The notes: a model not told the origin generated them from the sequence alone. Positions 7,981 to 18,772 are shown, counted from the first letter of the stretch. The stretch is 64,000 bases of DNA from Verrucomicrobiaceae bacterium (GCA_027486585.1 JAIXOU010000058.1:1-64000), one strand, 5' to 3'. Numbers and translations are program-made.

Positions 7981-10900
7981 AAACATTGATCCTGCTTCTT
8001 GCCATCGTCACTACAACAGCGCTGCGAGCCCAGACCTCCAACCTCGTAGTAGTGGAGCAAAACGGCCCGCGTAGTACGCGGGTGAACATGGTCTTTTTGC
8101 CCGATGGCTACACCAGCGGCCAGATGGGCAAATTTGCCACCGATGTGCAGGCGACACTCACGTTCCTCCTCAGCAAGGAGCCTTGGAACCGCTATCGCAG
8201 GTATCTCAATATTTATCGGATCGAGGTCGCCTCCAACGAGAGTGGAACCGACAACACTCACGTGCCCACCCCAAACCCGCGCACTACGCCGATCGTGCTA
8301 AAGGACACTTATTTTCACACAGGTTTTGTCACCAACGGACAGGGTTTTGATAGGCTGAACACAATCTCGTCCACAGGCAGTAGCAGGGCCTATGCTATGT
8401 TAAACAAACATGTCCCGGAGTATGACATCCCGATCGTGATCGTGAATGACGACACCTACGGAGGCAGCGGCGGCCCCATCGCGATCGCTACGACCAATCA
8501 ATTCAGTGCTCAGATTCTGGAGCACGAGCTGGGGCACTCCTTTGCCAAGCTGACGGATGAATATGATGAGGAACTTCCTGGCTACCCGAACACGGAGTAT
8601 CCCAATGCCACGGCCAAGACCTTGCTCTCAGAGATTCGCTGGAATATGTGGATCGAGTCTGGAACGCCGGTTCCCAGAACGCCTGAATACGATCCGCTAT
8701 ACAATGACAAGGTCGGCCACTTTGAGGGTGCCAACTATCACGCGAGCGGCTGGTTTCGACCCCATGACGCAGCCCTCATGCGCTTCCTTAATGCCCCTCC
8801 GGGTAGTGTGACCCGTGAGGCTATTCTACTGAACTATTACAGCAGAGTCTCTCCCATTGATGATTATAGCCCCCAAACACTGTCAAGAACAGTCACCAGC
8901 CAGTTTCCACTGAGCTTCAGCGTCACGCCGAAGGTGCCCAGTACGGCCCCAGCACTGACGGTTCAGTGGCTGCTCGATAATGCTCCCATTTCAGGACAAA
9001 CGGGAACGACGCTGAATATCGCCAGTGCGAGTATCGGTAATGGTGTCCACAAGATTAAAGCCGTGGTGCGTGATCCTACGAACTGGGTGAGGCGTGACCC
9101 CACTGGGCTCATTGTGGATGAAATCACCTGGTCCCTCACGCTCAGTAATCAGGTCGGCACGGCCGCCATCACCACACCGCTACCTGAAATGACGGTGATT
9201 CAAGAACTCTACACCCTCCAGTTGGATGCCACTTCCACTGGCCCGGGGCCCATCAGCTACCGCTGGTTTAAAAACAACGTGGAACTTAATCCTGCCGTCA
9301 CCACGCCGACACTCACGGTGGGTCCCGTCACTTTGGCGGCCGCTGGCACTTACACGGTGAAGGTCACAAACCCTGCCGCCACGGTCTCTCATAGCAGTGT
9401 ACTCGGCGTCATCCGGCCCACCATTCCGCGAGTCGTCGTAGGCAGGGGCAAGACTGCCACCCTTCCCATCACCGCTTCAGCGAATGTGACCTCGGCTTTC
9501 TGGTTCATCGGTGAAGGTCCGGACCTCCCGAACAATACCCGCTATGCAGGAGCCACGACCAAGTCTCTCCAGATCAAGAATGCGGGCACGGATGACAGCG
9601 GATTCTACAACTTTGGCTCGGGCGCCTTCGCCGGAGGCCAGGCCGAGCTGCTCGTCGTCACCACAAAGCCTGACTACACGGGCACCACATCGACACTGCC
9701 GACCTTCATCATTGGGCAAAGCGTCAATGAGCCCTTCCCGATGCCCAGCAATATTCTTCAAACTCCCAACAGCTTCACCGCCGTCATGCCCGCCGGTTTA
9801 AAGATCGATTCCAAAACCGGCCGGATCACAGGGAGCCCGACGAAGGCTTCCAAAGACCAAGCTCTAGGCGACGAGATCACCTTCACCGTCGGCAATGAAT
9901 TTGGCAAAGTGCCGGTGAAAATCCGACTGCTCGTCAAGTCGCTGCCTCCTTTCATTGAGGGCGTGTTTACAGGTTCCATCACGCAGGGCTCCGCCCTAGG
10001 TGGTCCTTTAGGGGGCCGGATCGACCTCACGGTGATGAGCACTGGAACCTACAGCGGAAAGGCATTCATCGGCACGGAGATACTGTCATTTAGTGGCCCG
10101 CTCTCGGTTCTGAATCCAGCGGCAACTTGGGCATCCGGCTCTTTCACGCTGAAGCCCAAGCACGCCACCGCCAGCATCAACCTCTTGTTTGAAGTGAATG
10201 ATGCGGGCGACAGCGACCCCACCACGGCTAATGTCGTACACTCACAATTCCTTGCCTGGCGGAACAAATGGCTGCCTCCCGAGTCTCAGGATCCCATGCG
10301 CGGCTACTACACCTTCGCCTTCCAATCTCCTACAGAGACCAGTGCCCCCAAAGGCCACTGCTTCGGCTCGGTGACCATTGATGCGAACGGAAAGACCATC
10401 GCCACAGGCAGATTGGCGGATGGAGAGAGCTTCACCACGACCTCTCATCTCAGTCCTGAAGGCAAAGTTCACGTTTACCAGCCTCTCTACAGCACTCTCG
10501 ACAAAGGCATCTTCTTCGCACTTCTCGATCTCGATCCCGCGCCTGGACCCCTAGGCCCCGCCTTTGCCAGTTCCAGCCCGGTATTGTGGATGAAACCACA
10601 GGATAAACCTACTTCACGAATCTATAAAAATGGCTTCGGTCTGCTGCAAATGGAGGTCTTTGGTGGCCTCTACACCCCTCCCGATAAAACGGTGATCCCC
10701 ATGGAGCTGCCTGCCGCCAGTGGTGTTCCGCTAAAGAATGCTATGCTTGAATTTGCCACCACACTCGGGACTGATCCCCTCGCGGTAAACGCTGACGTGA
10801 CTCTGAACATCAGAGCAGCCGGCGCTACTACAGTGAACCCCAATACCAAGCTTGTCAGTTTCTCTGTCACTCCTACGGATGGTCGATTCAAAGGCAGCTA

Positions 10901-11114
10901 CACAACGAAGGACAATGATCCCCGTTCCACCGCACCCGTCCCTCCTATGATTACCCGCAAGGTCGATTACCAAGGCATCTTTGTGCGTGAAAACGGCGTC
11001 CAAAAAGGTTTTGGCTTCTTCCTCCGGGATGCTTTGCCGAAAGCAGATGGCAGCACTACACCAACGACCAGCCCGAAAGATTCAGGCAGCGTAAGACTGC
11101 TCAAATCACCCTAA
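7977..11114 (+). CDS. M64-family metallopeptidase with Ig-like domains
   Basis: A secreted protein of 1045 residues. After a signal peptide (about 1-19) the catalytic domain of the IgA-peptidase M64 family carries HELGH (H183, E184, H187), followed closely by the LTDEYDEE segment typical of the family. Behind it come Ig-like/PKD-like beta domains, one with the WFKNN core typical of bacterial Ig folds, and a putative-Ig segment (TGRITGSPT). The C-terminal half has glycine/threonine-rich beta repeats of the same type as the protein at 27239-28948. Family knowledge says zinc endopeptidase; the substrate is unknown. It starts within the stop of the upstream anchor-protein gene. Confidence 0.85.
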   Translation: MKTLILLLAIVTTTALRAQTSNLVVVEQNGPRSTRVNMVFLPDGYTSGQMGKFATDVQATLTFLLSKEPWNRYRRYLNIYRIEVASNESGTDNTHVPTPNPRTTPIVLKDTYFHTGFVTNGQGFDRLNTISSTGSSRAYAMLNKHVPEYDIPIVIVNDDTYGGSGGPIAIATTNQFSAQILEHELGHSFAKLTDEYDEELPGYPNTEYPNATAKTLLSEIRWNMWIESGTPVPRTPEYDPLYNDKVGHFEGANYHASGWFRPHDAALMRFLNAPPGSVTREAILLNYYSRVSPIDDYSPQTLSRTVTSQFPLSFSVTPKVPSTAPALTVQWLLDNAPISGQTGTTLNIASASIGNGVHKIKAVVRDPTNWVRRDPTGLIVDEITWSLTLSNQVGTAAITTPLPEMTVIQELYTLQLDATSTGPGPISYRWFKNNVELNPAVTTPTLTVGPVTLAAAGTYTVKVTNPAATVSHSSVLGVIRPTIPRVVVGRGKTATLPITASANVTSAFWFIGEGPDLPNNTRYAGATTKSLQIKNAGTDDSGFYNFGSGAFAGGQAELLVVTTKPDYTGTTSTLPTFIIGQSVNEPFPMPSNILQTPNSFTAVMPAGLKIDSKTGRITGSPTKASKDQALGDEITFTVGNEFGKVPVKIRLLVKSLPPFIEGVFTGSITQGSALGGPLGGRIDLTVMSTGTYSGKAFIGTEILSFSGPLSVLNPAATWASGSFTLKPKHATASINLLFEVNDAGDSDPTTANVVHSQFLAWRNKWLPPESQDPMRGYYTFAFQSPTETSAPKGHCFGSVTIDANGKTIATGRLADGESFTTTSHLSPEGKVHVYQPLYSTLDKGIFFALLDLDPAPGPLGPAFASSSPVLWMKPQDKPTSRIYKNGFGLLQMEVFGGLYTPPDKTVIPMELPAASGVPLKNAMLEFATTLGTDPLAVNADVTLNIRAAGATTVNPNTKLVSFSVTPTDGRFKGSYTTKDNDPRSTAPVPPMITRKVDYQGIFVRENGVQKGFGFFLRDALPKADGSTTPTTSPKDSGSVRLLKSP

Positions 11115-11190
11115 TGAGGGCAGTCCAAGGTGCCTGAACATATGAAGCGAACTCTAGTCATCTCAGTCAGGTCGTCCTGACCAAACTGAC

Positions 11191-12606
<1,416 letters not shown>

Positions 12607-12680
12607 GATTTTTTGGTGGTGGACGTACAGCCTAGCACGCTGAGGGGCGTGTGCAATCAGTCGGACGAAATTTCCTAATT

Positions 12681-13121
12681 CTAGCCCAGTTGACGCTTCA
12701 ACTTCATGAGCAATTCAGGATTCCCCTCTAGCTCCTCCATGAGCAGCGTCAGAACTTCCAGTGTTTGGCGGCTGATGTGGTGCTCCATGCCTTCCACATC
12801 TTCATGGACTGTTTGTGGGTCTAGCCCAAAACTGGCCAGCAAGCGTGTGAGCACCTCATGCCGCCGAGCGATTTCTTGACCGATCTTCCGACCAGCTTCC
12901 GTCATGACGACACCGCGATAGCGCTCGTAAATCACGTAACCTTCAGCATCCAAGCGCTGGATCATGTTGGTCACGCTGGCCTGGGAGATGCCTAGATTCT
13001 TGGCAATATCGACGACGCGGGCATAGCCCTTCCCCTCGATCAGGTTGTGAATCTGCTCCAGATAATCCTCAATGGCCGGTGAATGGACATGCGCGGTGGT
13101 TTCTTGGCGCTTGGTTGGCAT
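12681..13121 (-). CDS. DtxR/MntR-family metal-dependent regulator
   Basis: A 146-residue repressor of the DtxR/MntR family. The N-terminal winged helix (about residues 15-75) has the recognition segment [15 protein letters not shown]. The metal-binding and dimerisation helices contain E, H and D residues typical of MntR ([13 protein letters not shown]). There is no C-terminal SH3 domain, as in MntR rather than DtxR. I start at the ATG at 13121, since the longer frame lacks homology-like sequence. It is transcribed divergently from an operon encoding an outer-membrane barrel and a manganese-type ABC transporter. Two matching palindromes lie in the shared region, so manganese-responsive repression is very likely. 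Confidence 0.88.
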   Translation of the reverse strand: MPTKRQETTAHVHSPAIEDYLEQIHNLIEGKGYARVVDIAKNLGISQASVTNMIQRLDAEGYVIYERYRGVVMTEAGRKIGQEIARRHEVLTRLLASFGLDPQTVHEDVEGMEHHISRQTLEVLTLLMEELEGNPELLMKLKRQLG

Positions 13122-13184
13122 CTGCGGAGAAATAGCCAGAACGGAGCGGCGGCAAAGTCCAATCTTTGGCCAAGGCAAGAAAAG

Positions 13185-13198
13185 TTAGCCCAGGCTAA
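13185..13198. promoter_or_regulatory. MntR-like operator box 1
   Basis: A perfect palindrome, TTAGCC-CA-GGCTAA, extending to AAGTTAGCC/GGCTAAACTT. It sits between the divergent DtxR/MntR-type regulator and the transporter operon. A second copy with one mismatch is at 13233-13246, 48 bp away. The position and the resemblance to DtxR-family boxes support a manganese or iron operator. Confidence 0.75.
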
Positions 13199-13232
13199 AC
13201 TTCCGCTTGATCAACAGTCTGGCCTGATGTTC

Positions 13233-13246
13233 TTAGTCCAGGCTAA
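13233..13246. promoter_or_regulatory. MntR-like operator box 2
   Basis: TTAGTC-CA-GGCTAA, differing from box 1 at one base. It ends 7 bp before the ATG at 13254, so binding would cover the expected leader region of the transporter operon. No Shine-Dalgarno sequence is visible between the box and the start. Confidence 0.7.
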
Positions 13247-13253
13247 CTTTCCC

Positions 13254-14036
13254 ATGCGTGTCCAACTCCTTTTCCCACTCTTGCTGCTGGCGCTAAGTCA
13301 CAGTTTCAGTGCCGAATCGGTGCGGGAGATGAGCACAGACCGGCCTGACACGACAGAATCCGCTTATTCCGTGCCCGCTGGGATGTTTCAGATCGAGATG
13401 AGCTTTTTCGATTACAGCCGTGATTCGCATCCGGGTGCTGTTTCAGAGCAGTGGATTTATGGTCAGGTGAACTTTAAGACCGGGCTTTCCTCGGACATTG
13501 ACTTTCAGATGATCGTCAACAGTCACGCCATTGCCGGTGAGTCCGAGCGCGGTGATTCGACCAGAACCTCGGGCTTTGGTGATATCACGCTACGACTCAA
13601 AAAAAATCTCTGGGGTAATGATCAGGGCAGCACCGCTTTGGCCATCATGCCCTATGTGACTGTCCCCACTCACACTCATGTCAGTGAACAGGCCTGGTCA
13701 GGCGGTCTGATCATGCCGTTTGCCATGACACTCTCAGATCGCGTTTCCCTGGGTCTGATGACTGAGATGGATGTGGTGCACGATGCTGCAACCGACGGCT
13801 ATGATCTCGAGTGGCTGCATTCGGCGACGCTCGGCTTCAGCTTCACAGAAGAATGGGGTGCTTTCATTGAAGTCGTCGGCATTGCTGGGCAAGACACGTC
13901 ATTTCAGGCCCTCTTCGATGCTGGCCTGACCTATGCTGTGACACCAGAACTCGTTCTCGATGCAGGACTGCGTCTCGGACTCAATCGCGCTGCGCCTGAT
14001 ATCGGCCTCTTTACTGGCATGAGCCTCCGGTTTTAA
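13254..14036 (+). CDS. Outer-membrane beta-barrel protein, MetA-pathway-like transporter family
   Basis: A 260-residue protein with a signal peptide (VQLLFPLLLLALSHSFSA) and the start motif STDRPDTTESAYSVPAGMFQIE, typical of the 'transporter' family once named for the MetA phenol-degradation pathway. Alternating hydrophobic strands end in the C-terminal MSLRF, an outer-membrane insertion signal with terminal phenylalanine. It is the first gene of the manganese-type ABC operon and lies directly behind two MntR-like boxes. A role as outer-membrane entry route for the metal is therefore a reasonable inference. The start at 13254 is chosen because the signal peptide begins there. Confidence 0.75.
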   Translation: MRVQLLFPLLLLALSHSFSAESVREMSTDRPDTTESAYSVPAGMFQIEMSFFDYSRDSHPGAVSEQWIYGQVNFKTGLSSDIDFQMIVNSHAIAGESERGDSTRTSGFGDITLRLKKNLWGNDQGSTALAIMPYVTVPTHTHVSEQAWSGGLIMPFAMTLSDRVSLGLMTEMDVVHDAATDGYDLEWLHSATLGFSFTEEWGAFIEVVGIAGQDTSFQALFDAGLTYAVTPELVLDAGLRLGLNRAAPDIGLFTGMSLRF

Positions 14037-14048
14037 TTTTCCTCATCC

Positions 14049-14951
14049 ATGTTTCGCCCTCTTTTTTCTCTAGTCCTTGTCTTTTCGCTGCTGACCTCCT
14101 GCGAGAGGCCATCTTCCGTGCGTGCAGATGGGAAAAAACGCATTCTCACGACCTTCACCATCATTCAGGACATCGCTCAAAACGTGGCAGGCGATGCAGC
14201 CGTGGTCGATTCCATCACCAAGCCAGGCGCAGAGATCCACGACTACGAACCCACGCCTCTCGATCTCGTCAAAGCCCAGGATGCCGACCTCGTGCTCTGG
14301 AACGGACTCGGACTGGAGCGGTGGTTTGAGAAATTCCTCCAGCAAGTGCGTGACGTGCCATCTGCCGTGGTTAGCTCAGGCGTTCAGCCCATGAGTATCG
14401 GCGAAGGTCCCTACAACGGAAAGGCCAATCCCCATGCCTGGATGTCGCCAGCAAACGCGATTCGCTATGTCGAAAACATTCGTGAGGCGCTGGTGAAACT
14501 CGATCCTAAAAATGCAGCGACCTACAACGCCAATGCAGCCGCTTACACAGAGAAGCTCAAAGCGGTCGATTCCCCTGTGAGGCAGAAATTAGGCACTCTG
14601 CCTTCGGCCCAAAGATGGCTCGTCAGTTGTGAGGGAGCCTTTTCCTATCTGGCCCGTGATTACGGCATGAACGAGCTCTATCTCTGGCCTGTCAATGCCG
14701 ATCAGGAAGGCGCTCCGCAGCAGGTTCAAAAAGTCGTCGATACCATACGTCGTAATCAGATCCCTGTCGTCTTCAGTGAAAGCACGATCAGTGACAAAGC
14801 CATGCAACAAGTGGCCAAAGAAACTGGTGCTCGTTTTGGTGGCGTGCTCTATGTGGACTCACTGACGGACGCCAGCGGCGCCGCACCGACGTATATGAAG
14901 CTACTTGAAACCAACGCCGACACGATTGTGAAGGCGTTTACTCACCAATGA
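14049..14951 (+). CDS. Manganese/zinc ABC transporter substrate-binding lipoprotein
   Basis: A 300-residue cluster A-I (TroA/PsaA/ZnuA) binding protein. The lipobox LTSC puts the lipidated cysteine at C18. Predicted metal ligands are H64 (IHDYEPTP), H129 (NPHAW), E195 (CEGAFSY) and D270 (YVDSL). Glutamate at the third position, and no His-rich loop, point to manganese or iron rather than zinc. It overlaps the ATPase gene by 4 bp (ATGA) and follows the outer-membrane barrel gene by 12 bp, so all are one operon. Confidence 0.9.
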   Translation: MFRPLFSLVLVFSLLTSCERPSSVRADGKKRILTTFTIIQDIAQNVAGDAAVVDSITKPGAEIHDYEPTPLDLVKAQDADLVLWNGLGLERWFEKFLQQVRDVPSAVVSSGVQPMSIGEGPYNGKANPHAWMSPANAIRYVENIREALVKLDPKNAATYNANAAAYTEKLKAVDSPVRQKLGTLPSAQRWLVSCEGAFSYLARDYGMNELYLWPVNADQEGAPQQVQKVVDTIRRNQIPVVFSESTISDKAMQQVAKETGARFGGVLYVDSLTDASGAAPTYMKLLETNADTIVKAFTHQ

Positions 14952-15850
14952 CGCACCCACTCTCCATCGAAGTTTCCAATGTCACCGTTGCCTATCCGAA
15001 CGGGCACACGGCGCTGAGTGATGCCTCTTTCACTCTGAAGCAGGGAACCATCGCTGCTCTCGTCGGCGTGAACGGCAGTGGCAAGAGCACCCTTTTCAAA
15101 GCCATCATGGGCTTTGTCCAGCCCGTCAGCGGTAGCATCCGACTGGCTGGTGACACGGTCAAAGAATCACGAAAACACAAGCTCGTGGCCTATGTGCCAC
15201 AGACTGAAGAAGTGGATTGGACCTTCCCCGTCAGCGTTTGGGATGTGGTCATGATGGGCCGTTACGGACACATGAATTTTCTGCGCATCCCCAGTGCTGA
15301 AGACAAGCGAATGGTGCGCGAAAGCCTGGCCAGGGTCGGCATGACCGATTTTCAAGAACGCCAGATCGGCGAACTCAGCGGCGGCCAAAAGAAGCGCGTC
15401 TTTCTGGCTCGGGCACTGGCTCAAAATGGTCAAATCATCTTGCTCGATGAGCCCTTCACTGGCGTCGATGTCACGACTGAGGAAGCCATCATCGAACTAC
15501 TGAGGGCTCTGCGTGACGAGGGCCGCATCATTCTCGTCTCCACTCATAATCTGGGCAGTGTGCCCGAGTTCTGTGATCAGGTCGTACTCGTGAATCGGAC
15601 CGTTTTAGCCGCTGGGCCACTCGAAGAGGTCTTCACGGAGGATAACCTTAGCCGGGCCTTTGGCGGCGTGCTACGCCAGTTCCATTTTGAAAGCAGCACC
15701 ATCCAGGATCATGATGGAAAAACCGTCAAACTTCTCACCGATGACGAACGGCCCCTGGTGTTTGGCAAAGACGGGCATCTCGAATACAAGGACCGCTCTG
15801 AGCGAGAGGAACTGGTGAAGCAACGAGAGAAAATAGAAGATGGAAAATAG
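14948..15850 (+). CDS. Manganese/zinc ABC transporter ATPase
   Basis: A 300-residue ATPase of the metal (MZT) ABC family. It has Walker [10 protein letters not shown] (40-48), the signature LSGGQKKR, Walker B ILLDEP and the switch histidine in STHNLGSV. The C-terminal tail of about 50 residues beyond the ATPase core is polar. Its last codons, including the TAG stop, are encoded by the left heptamer array (15830-15857) that flanks the inserted S23 gene. The natural C-terminus has thus probably been replaced or extended by the insertion. Its partner permeases follow after the S23 gene. Confidence 0.92.
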   Translation: MTHPLSIEVSNVTVAYPNGHTALSDASFTLKQGTIAALVGVNGSGKSTLFKAIMGFVQPVSGSIRLAGDTVKESRKHKLVAYVPQTEEVDWTFPVSVWDVVMMGRYGHMNFLRIPSAEDKRMVRESLARVGMTDFQERQIGELSGGQKKRVFLARALAQNGQIILLDEPFTGVDVTTEEAIIELLRALRDEGRIILVSTHNLGSVPEFCDQVVLVNRTVLAAGPLEEVFTEDNLSRAFGGVLRQFHFESSTIQDHDGKTVKLLTDDERPLVFGKDGHLEYKDRSEREELVKQREKIEDGK

Positions 15851-15857
15851 AAGATAG
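15830..15857 (+). repeat. Left heptamer array of S23 cassette
   Basis: Four 7-bp units (AAAATAG, AAGATGG, AAAATAG, AAGATAG), equally describable as two 14-bp units. The array encodes the end of the ABC ATPase, including its TAG stop at 15848-15850. Confidence 0.8.
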
Positions 15858-15876
15858 ATCCAAACCAACCTGCGCT

Positions 15877-16272
15877 ATGAAGGAAGACTATCGGCCTAGA
15901 AAAGTGATCAATTCATTTAGAGATCTTGATGTCTATCAAATGGCAAGACAGGCCTCCTATCAGATCTTTGTGATAACCAAAGATTTCCCAAAGGATGAAA
16001 AGTATTCCATGACAGACCAAGTCCGTCGTTCCTCGCGTGCCGTGGCTAGCATGATAGCTGAAGCTTGGGCGCGCCGCAGGTATATGGCTGCCTTTATCGA
16101 CAAACTTAATCAAGCTCAGGGCGAAGCAATGGAAAGCCAAGCGTGGTTGGATCAAGCGCTCGACTGTAAATACATGTCGTCCGAGAAACATGCAGAAATC
16201 GACGCCGCTATCCAAGCAATTGGCGGCAAACTCCAGCGTATGATCGACAAGGCCGACACCTTCTGCGGCTAA
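15877..16272 (+). CDS. Four helix bundle protein (S23/IVP family)
   Basis: A 131-residue protein of the four-helix-bundle family first found in 23S rRNA intervening sequences and related to the Avd protein of diversity-generating retroelements. Typical marks are FRDLDVYQMA at the N-terminus, DQVRRSSRAVASMIAEAWARR in the second helix and ESQAWLDQAL in the third. The first arginine-rich segment is likely to bind nucleic acid. It has no obvious link to manganese uptake. It sits between the ATPase and first permease gene, flanked on both sides by inverted heptamer arrays, which suggests an inserted cassette. No ribosome site is seen before the ATG. Confidence 0.9.
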   Translation: MKEDYRPRKVINSFRDLDVYQMARQASYQIFVITKDFPKDEKYSMTDQVRRSSRAVASMIAEAWARRRYMAAFIDKLNQAQGEAMESQAWLDQALDCKYMSSEKHAEIDAAIQAIGGKLQRMIDKADTFCG

Positions 16273-16276
16273 CCTC

Positions 16277-16297
16277 AATCTTCCATCTTCCATTCTC
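16277..16297 (-). repeat. Right heptamer array of S23 cassette
   Basis: Three 7-bp units, AATCTTC, CATCTTC and CATTCTC, inverted relative to the left array. It ends 4 bp before the GTG start of the first permease gene and so occupies its ribosome-binding region. Confidence 0.75.
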
Positions 16298-16301
16298 CAA
16301 A

Positions 16302-17192
16302 GTGCCCTCCCTCCTCACACCCTTCGAATACGACTACATGCTGAAAGCCATTCTCGTGAGTGGCTTGATCGGTGGCGTATGCGCATTTTTATCCTGCTTT
16401 ATCACGCTGAAAGGCTGGTCACTTATGGGGGATGCTCTTTCTCATGCCGTGGTTCCAGGCGTTTCGCTGGCTTGGATCATCGGATTGCCTTTTTCAGTCG
16501 GTGCCTTCATCGCAGGGATTCTCGCCGCACTGACCATGGGCTGGATCAAAAGGAAATCAGGGCTGCGTGAGGATGCCGTGATCGGCGTGGTGTTTACGAG
16601 TTGGTTCGCACTGGGCCTGCTGCTACTCTCCCTGTATCCGAGCCATCTGAATCTCAAGACCATCATCTTTGGTAACATCCTAGCCATCTCTGATCCTGAT
16701 GTCCTGCAAGTGCTCATTATTGCCGGCCTCTCCATCCTCGTGCTCACGATCAAGTGGCGGGATTTACTGCTTTATTGCTTCGATGAAGCCCATGCCCGCG
16801 CCATTGGTCTGAATACAGGGTTTCTGCACTTCCTCCTGCTCTCCTTACTTGCAGCGACAGCCGTTGCCGCCCTGCAAACCGTGGGTGCCTGCCTCGTCGT
16901 CGCCATGCTCGTGACTCCGGGTGCCACGGCTTATTTACTGACCGATCGTTTTGGCAGGATGCTAGGCATTGCCACTTTGACCGGAGCGCTGTGCGGCATC
17001 ACGGGAGCCTATGCCAGCTATTTCATCAATGGCAGCACTGGCGGCTGCATCGTGGTGCTGCAAACGCTCGTGTTCCTCACTGCGCTCATTTTTGCACCCA
17101 AGCATGGTCTGCTGGCCACACGCCGACTGCGTCGTCTGGCCACACAGAGCTTCACCCCAGCCAGCAGAGATAAAGCTGGCATCGTGTCATGA
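16302..17192 (+). CDS. Manganese/zinc ABC transporter permease 1
   Basis: A 296-residue permease of the ABC-3 (metal) family with about eight to nine hydrophobic segments. It has the family sequence GWSLMGDALSHAVVPG and, in the second half, CFDEAHARAIGLNTG. The start is GTG at 16302, directly after the right heptamer array. The ribosome site is therefore missing or replaced, which may lower translation relative to the rest of the operon. It overlaps permease 2 by 4 bp (ATGA). It is about 20 residues longer than permease 2 owing to a C-terminal tail. Confidence 0.9.
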   Translation: MPSLLTPFEYDYMLKAILVSGLIGGVCAFLSCFITLKGWSLMGDALSHAVVPGVSLAWIIGLPFSVGAFIAGILAALTMGWIKRKSGLREDAVIGVVFTSWFALGLLLLSLYPSHLNLKTIIFGNILAISDPDVLQVLIIAGLSILVLTIKWRDLLLYCFDEAHARAIGLNTGFLHFLLLSLLAATAVAALQTVGACLVVAMLVTPGATAYLLTDRFGRMLGIATLTGALCGITGAYASYFINGSTGGCIVVLQTLVFLTALIFAPKHGLLATRRLRRLATQSFTPASRDKAGIVS

Positions 17193-18013
17193 ACTGGCTG
17201 ACTCCATTGCAATATCCCTTCATGGTCGAAGCACTCATGATCAGTGCTCTGGTCGGCAGCGTGTGCGCCGTGCTTTCCTGCTACCTCGTGCTGAAAGGTT
17301 GGTCACTCATGGGGGATGCGATTTCTCATGCCGTGCTGCCCGGCATTGTCATCGCCTACATGCTCGGGTTGCCACTCGCCGTCGGGGCCTTTGCAGCTGG
17401 GCTCTTCTGCGCTACGGCGACAGGCTGGATCAAGGCCAGCACACGGATCAAAGAAGACACCGTGATGGGCATTGTCTTTACTGGCATGTTTGCCTTTGGG
17501 CTCGTTCTCTTTACGAAAGTACAGACAGATGCCCACCTGAATCACATTCTCTTTGGCAACATCCTCGGCATCGAGCGCGCTGACCTTCTGCAAACCATCA
17601 TTGCAGCCGTGATGACTCTAAGCGTCGTTTTGATCATGCGCAAAGACCTGATGCTCTTCTGCTTTGATCCCGCTCATGCTCGCGCCATCGGGTTAAACAC
17701 CACGCTCATGCACTACGTGCTGCTGTCCTTGCTTTCTGGGACCATTGTCGCCTCCATGCAGGCAGTCGGTATCATTCTGGTCGTGGCCATGCTCGTCACG
17801 CCAGGTTGCACGGCTAGGCTGCTGACCGACCGCTTTGATCGGATGTTAATGATTGCCACAGCCTCCTCGGTGCTAGCGAGTTGCCTGGGCGTTTACGTTA
17901 GTTTTTTCATCAACGGTACCACCGGTGCCTGCATCGTCTTAGCTCAAACATTGCTATTTGTGTTAGCCTTCGCTTTCTCGAAATATACAACCCACAGAAA
18001 TCTTGCGAGGTAA
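17189..18013 (+). CDS. Manganese/zinc ABC transporter permease 2
   Basis: A 274-residue ABC-3 family permease, clearly paralogous to the preceding gene (shared GWSLMGDA-SHAV, FCFDPAHARAIGLNT and LVVAMLVTPG). Two permease genes after one ATPase gene is the arrangement of SitCD/MntCD-type manganese and iron transporters, where the two form a heterodimer. It is the last gene of the operon, with no strong terminator visible in the 45 bp before the convergent gene. Confidence 0.9.
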   Translation: MNWLTPLQYPFMVEALMISALVGSVCAVLSCYLVLKGWSLMGDAISHAVLPGIVIAYMLGLPLAVGAFAAGLFCATATGWIKASTRIKEDTVMGIVFTGMFAFGLVLFTKVQTDAHLNHILFGNILGIERADLLQTIIAAVMTLSVVLIMRKDLMLFCFDPAHARAIGLNTTLMHYVLLSLLSGTIVASMQAVGIILVVAMLVTPGCTARLLTDRFDRMLMIATASSVLASCLGVYVSFFINGTTGACIVLAQTLLFVLAFAFSKYTTHRNLAR

Positions 18014-18058
18014 TGTCGCTTTTGGTGTCTAGAAGCTAGTGTAGTCAGCAGCAACGAA

Positions 18059-18613
18059 TCAGTGATTGGCGAGCGCTAAAAGAAAAGCGACTAGGAGAAG
18101 AATTCCGAAAAGTAAAATAAAGCCAAAGACTTTCAGTTTGCACCGAATCTGGGGCGTTTGTTCGATGACTTCCCTGTAGCTACGGCGAGTGATCGTTTTC
18201 GTTTTGGTTTGGAGGTATAGCATAAGGCCTGCCGCGCCCAGCATGATTGTTCCGATTCTACCCTGCATATCCAGCATTCCAATGGTCAGCATACCAGCGG
18301 CAGACATTGCGGCCAATGCCACAGCCCAATAGCGCAAGAAATATAAACCCAATCCTATGACCAAACTGCCTAAACCAAAATAAAAGATCGATGAAGACAA
18401 GAACTCCCATTCCCGTCCGGTTGTGTTCATAATGATTCGATAAGTGACAAACGCCAGCGTGCTAAGTAACGAACCGCCAATAACTGTGTGCACTATGCCC
18501 GCAGCGCGAAGTGCTGCCTCAATGTAAAGATGCTCTCGGCGAATACCCGCAGAGTCTGGCGTCTGTGTGAGCACTTTGCTTTGCGGGGCCGCGTAAGGGT
18601 TTAGTTCATCCAT
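18059..18613 (-). CDS. Membrane protein with NPYAAP motif
   Basis: A 184-residue protein starting MDELNPYAAPQ, a motif that begins many small membrane proteins in Verrucomicrobiota and Planctomycetota. About four hydrophobic segments follow (roughly residues 40-62, 70-95, 100-115 and 155-180). No enzyme motif is seen. I prefer the ATG at 18613 because the NPYAAP motif is always N-terminal; a GGAGG lies directly before it, too close to be ideal. Function unknown. Confidence 0.6.
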   Translation of the reverse strand: MDELNPYAAPQSKVLTQTPDSAGIRREHLYIEAALRAAGIVHTVIGGSLLSTLAFVTYRIIMNTTGREWEFLSSSIFYFGLGSLVIGLGLYFLRYWAVALAAMSAAGMLTIGMLDMQGRIGTIMLGAAGLMLYLQTKTKTITRRSYREVIEQTPQIRCKLKVFGFILLFGILLLVAFLLALANH

Positions 18614-18772
18614 CCTCCGATTTAGTCGAAGAAGAACAAATTGACGAGTTTTTCGTGCTGCTGAGCACCTCGTTTTTGCCTTCAAGCCAACCTAGGCACT
18701 AGAGCTGTGAATCATCTATCCTGTGGTCCATCCTTGCCTGATTCATTGAGCGCGCCACCGTAGGCTCTCCTC

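Larger units (their letters stand above)
15830..16297. mobile_element. Putative S23 cassette bounded by inverted heptamer arrays
   Basis: A 468-bp unit inside the manganese transporter operon. The left end is purine-rich: AAAATAG, AAGATGG, AAAATAG, AAGATAG (15830-15857). The right end is pyrimidine-rich: AATCTTC, CATCTTC, CATTCTC (16277-16297). The ends are inverted relative to each other, and a four-helix-bundle gene fills the middle. The same end types without cargo occur at 5728-5808. It separates an ATPase from its permeases, which are otherwise adjacent in this family. No transposase is present, so movement would have to be in trans or by an unknown route; mobility is inference. Confidence 0.55.

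Noticed and set aside
15913-16293. 126-codon frame on the minus strand
   Set aside because: Antisense to the S23 gene, which matches its family throughout.
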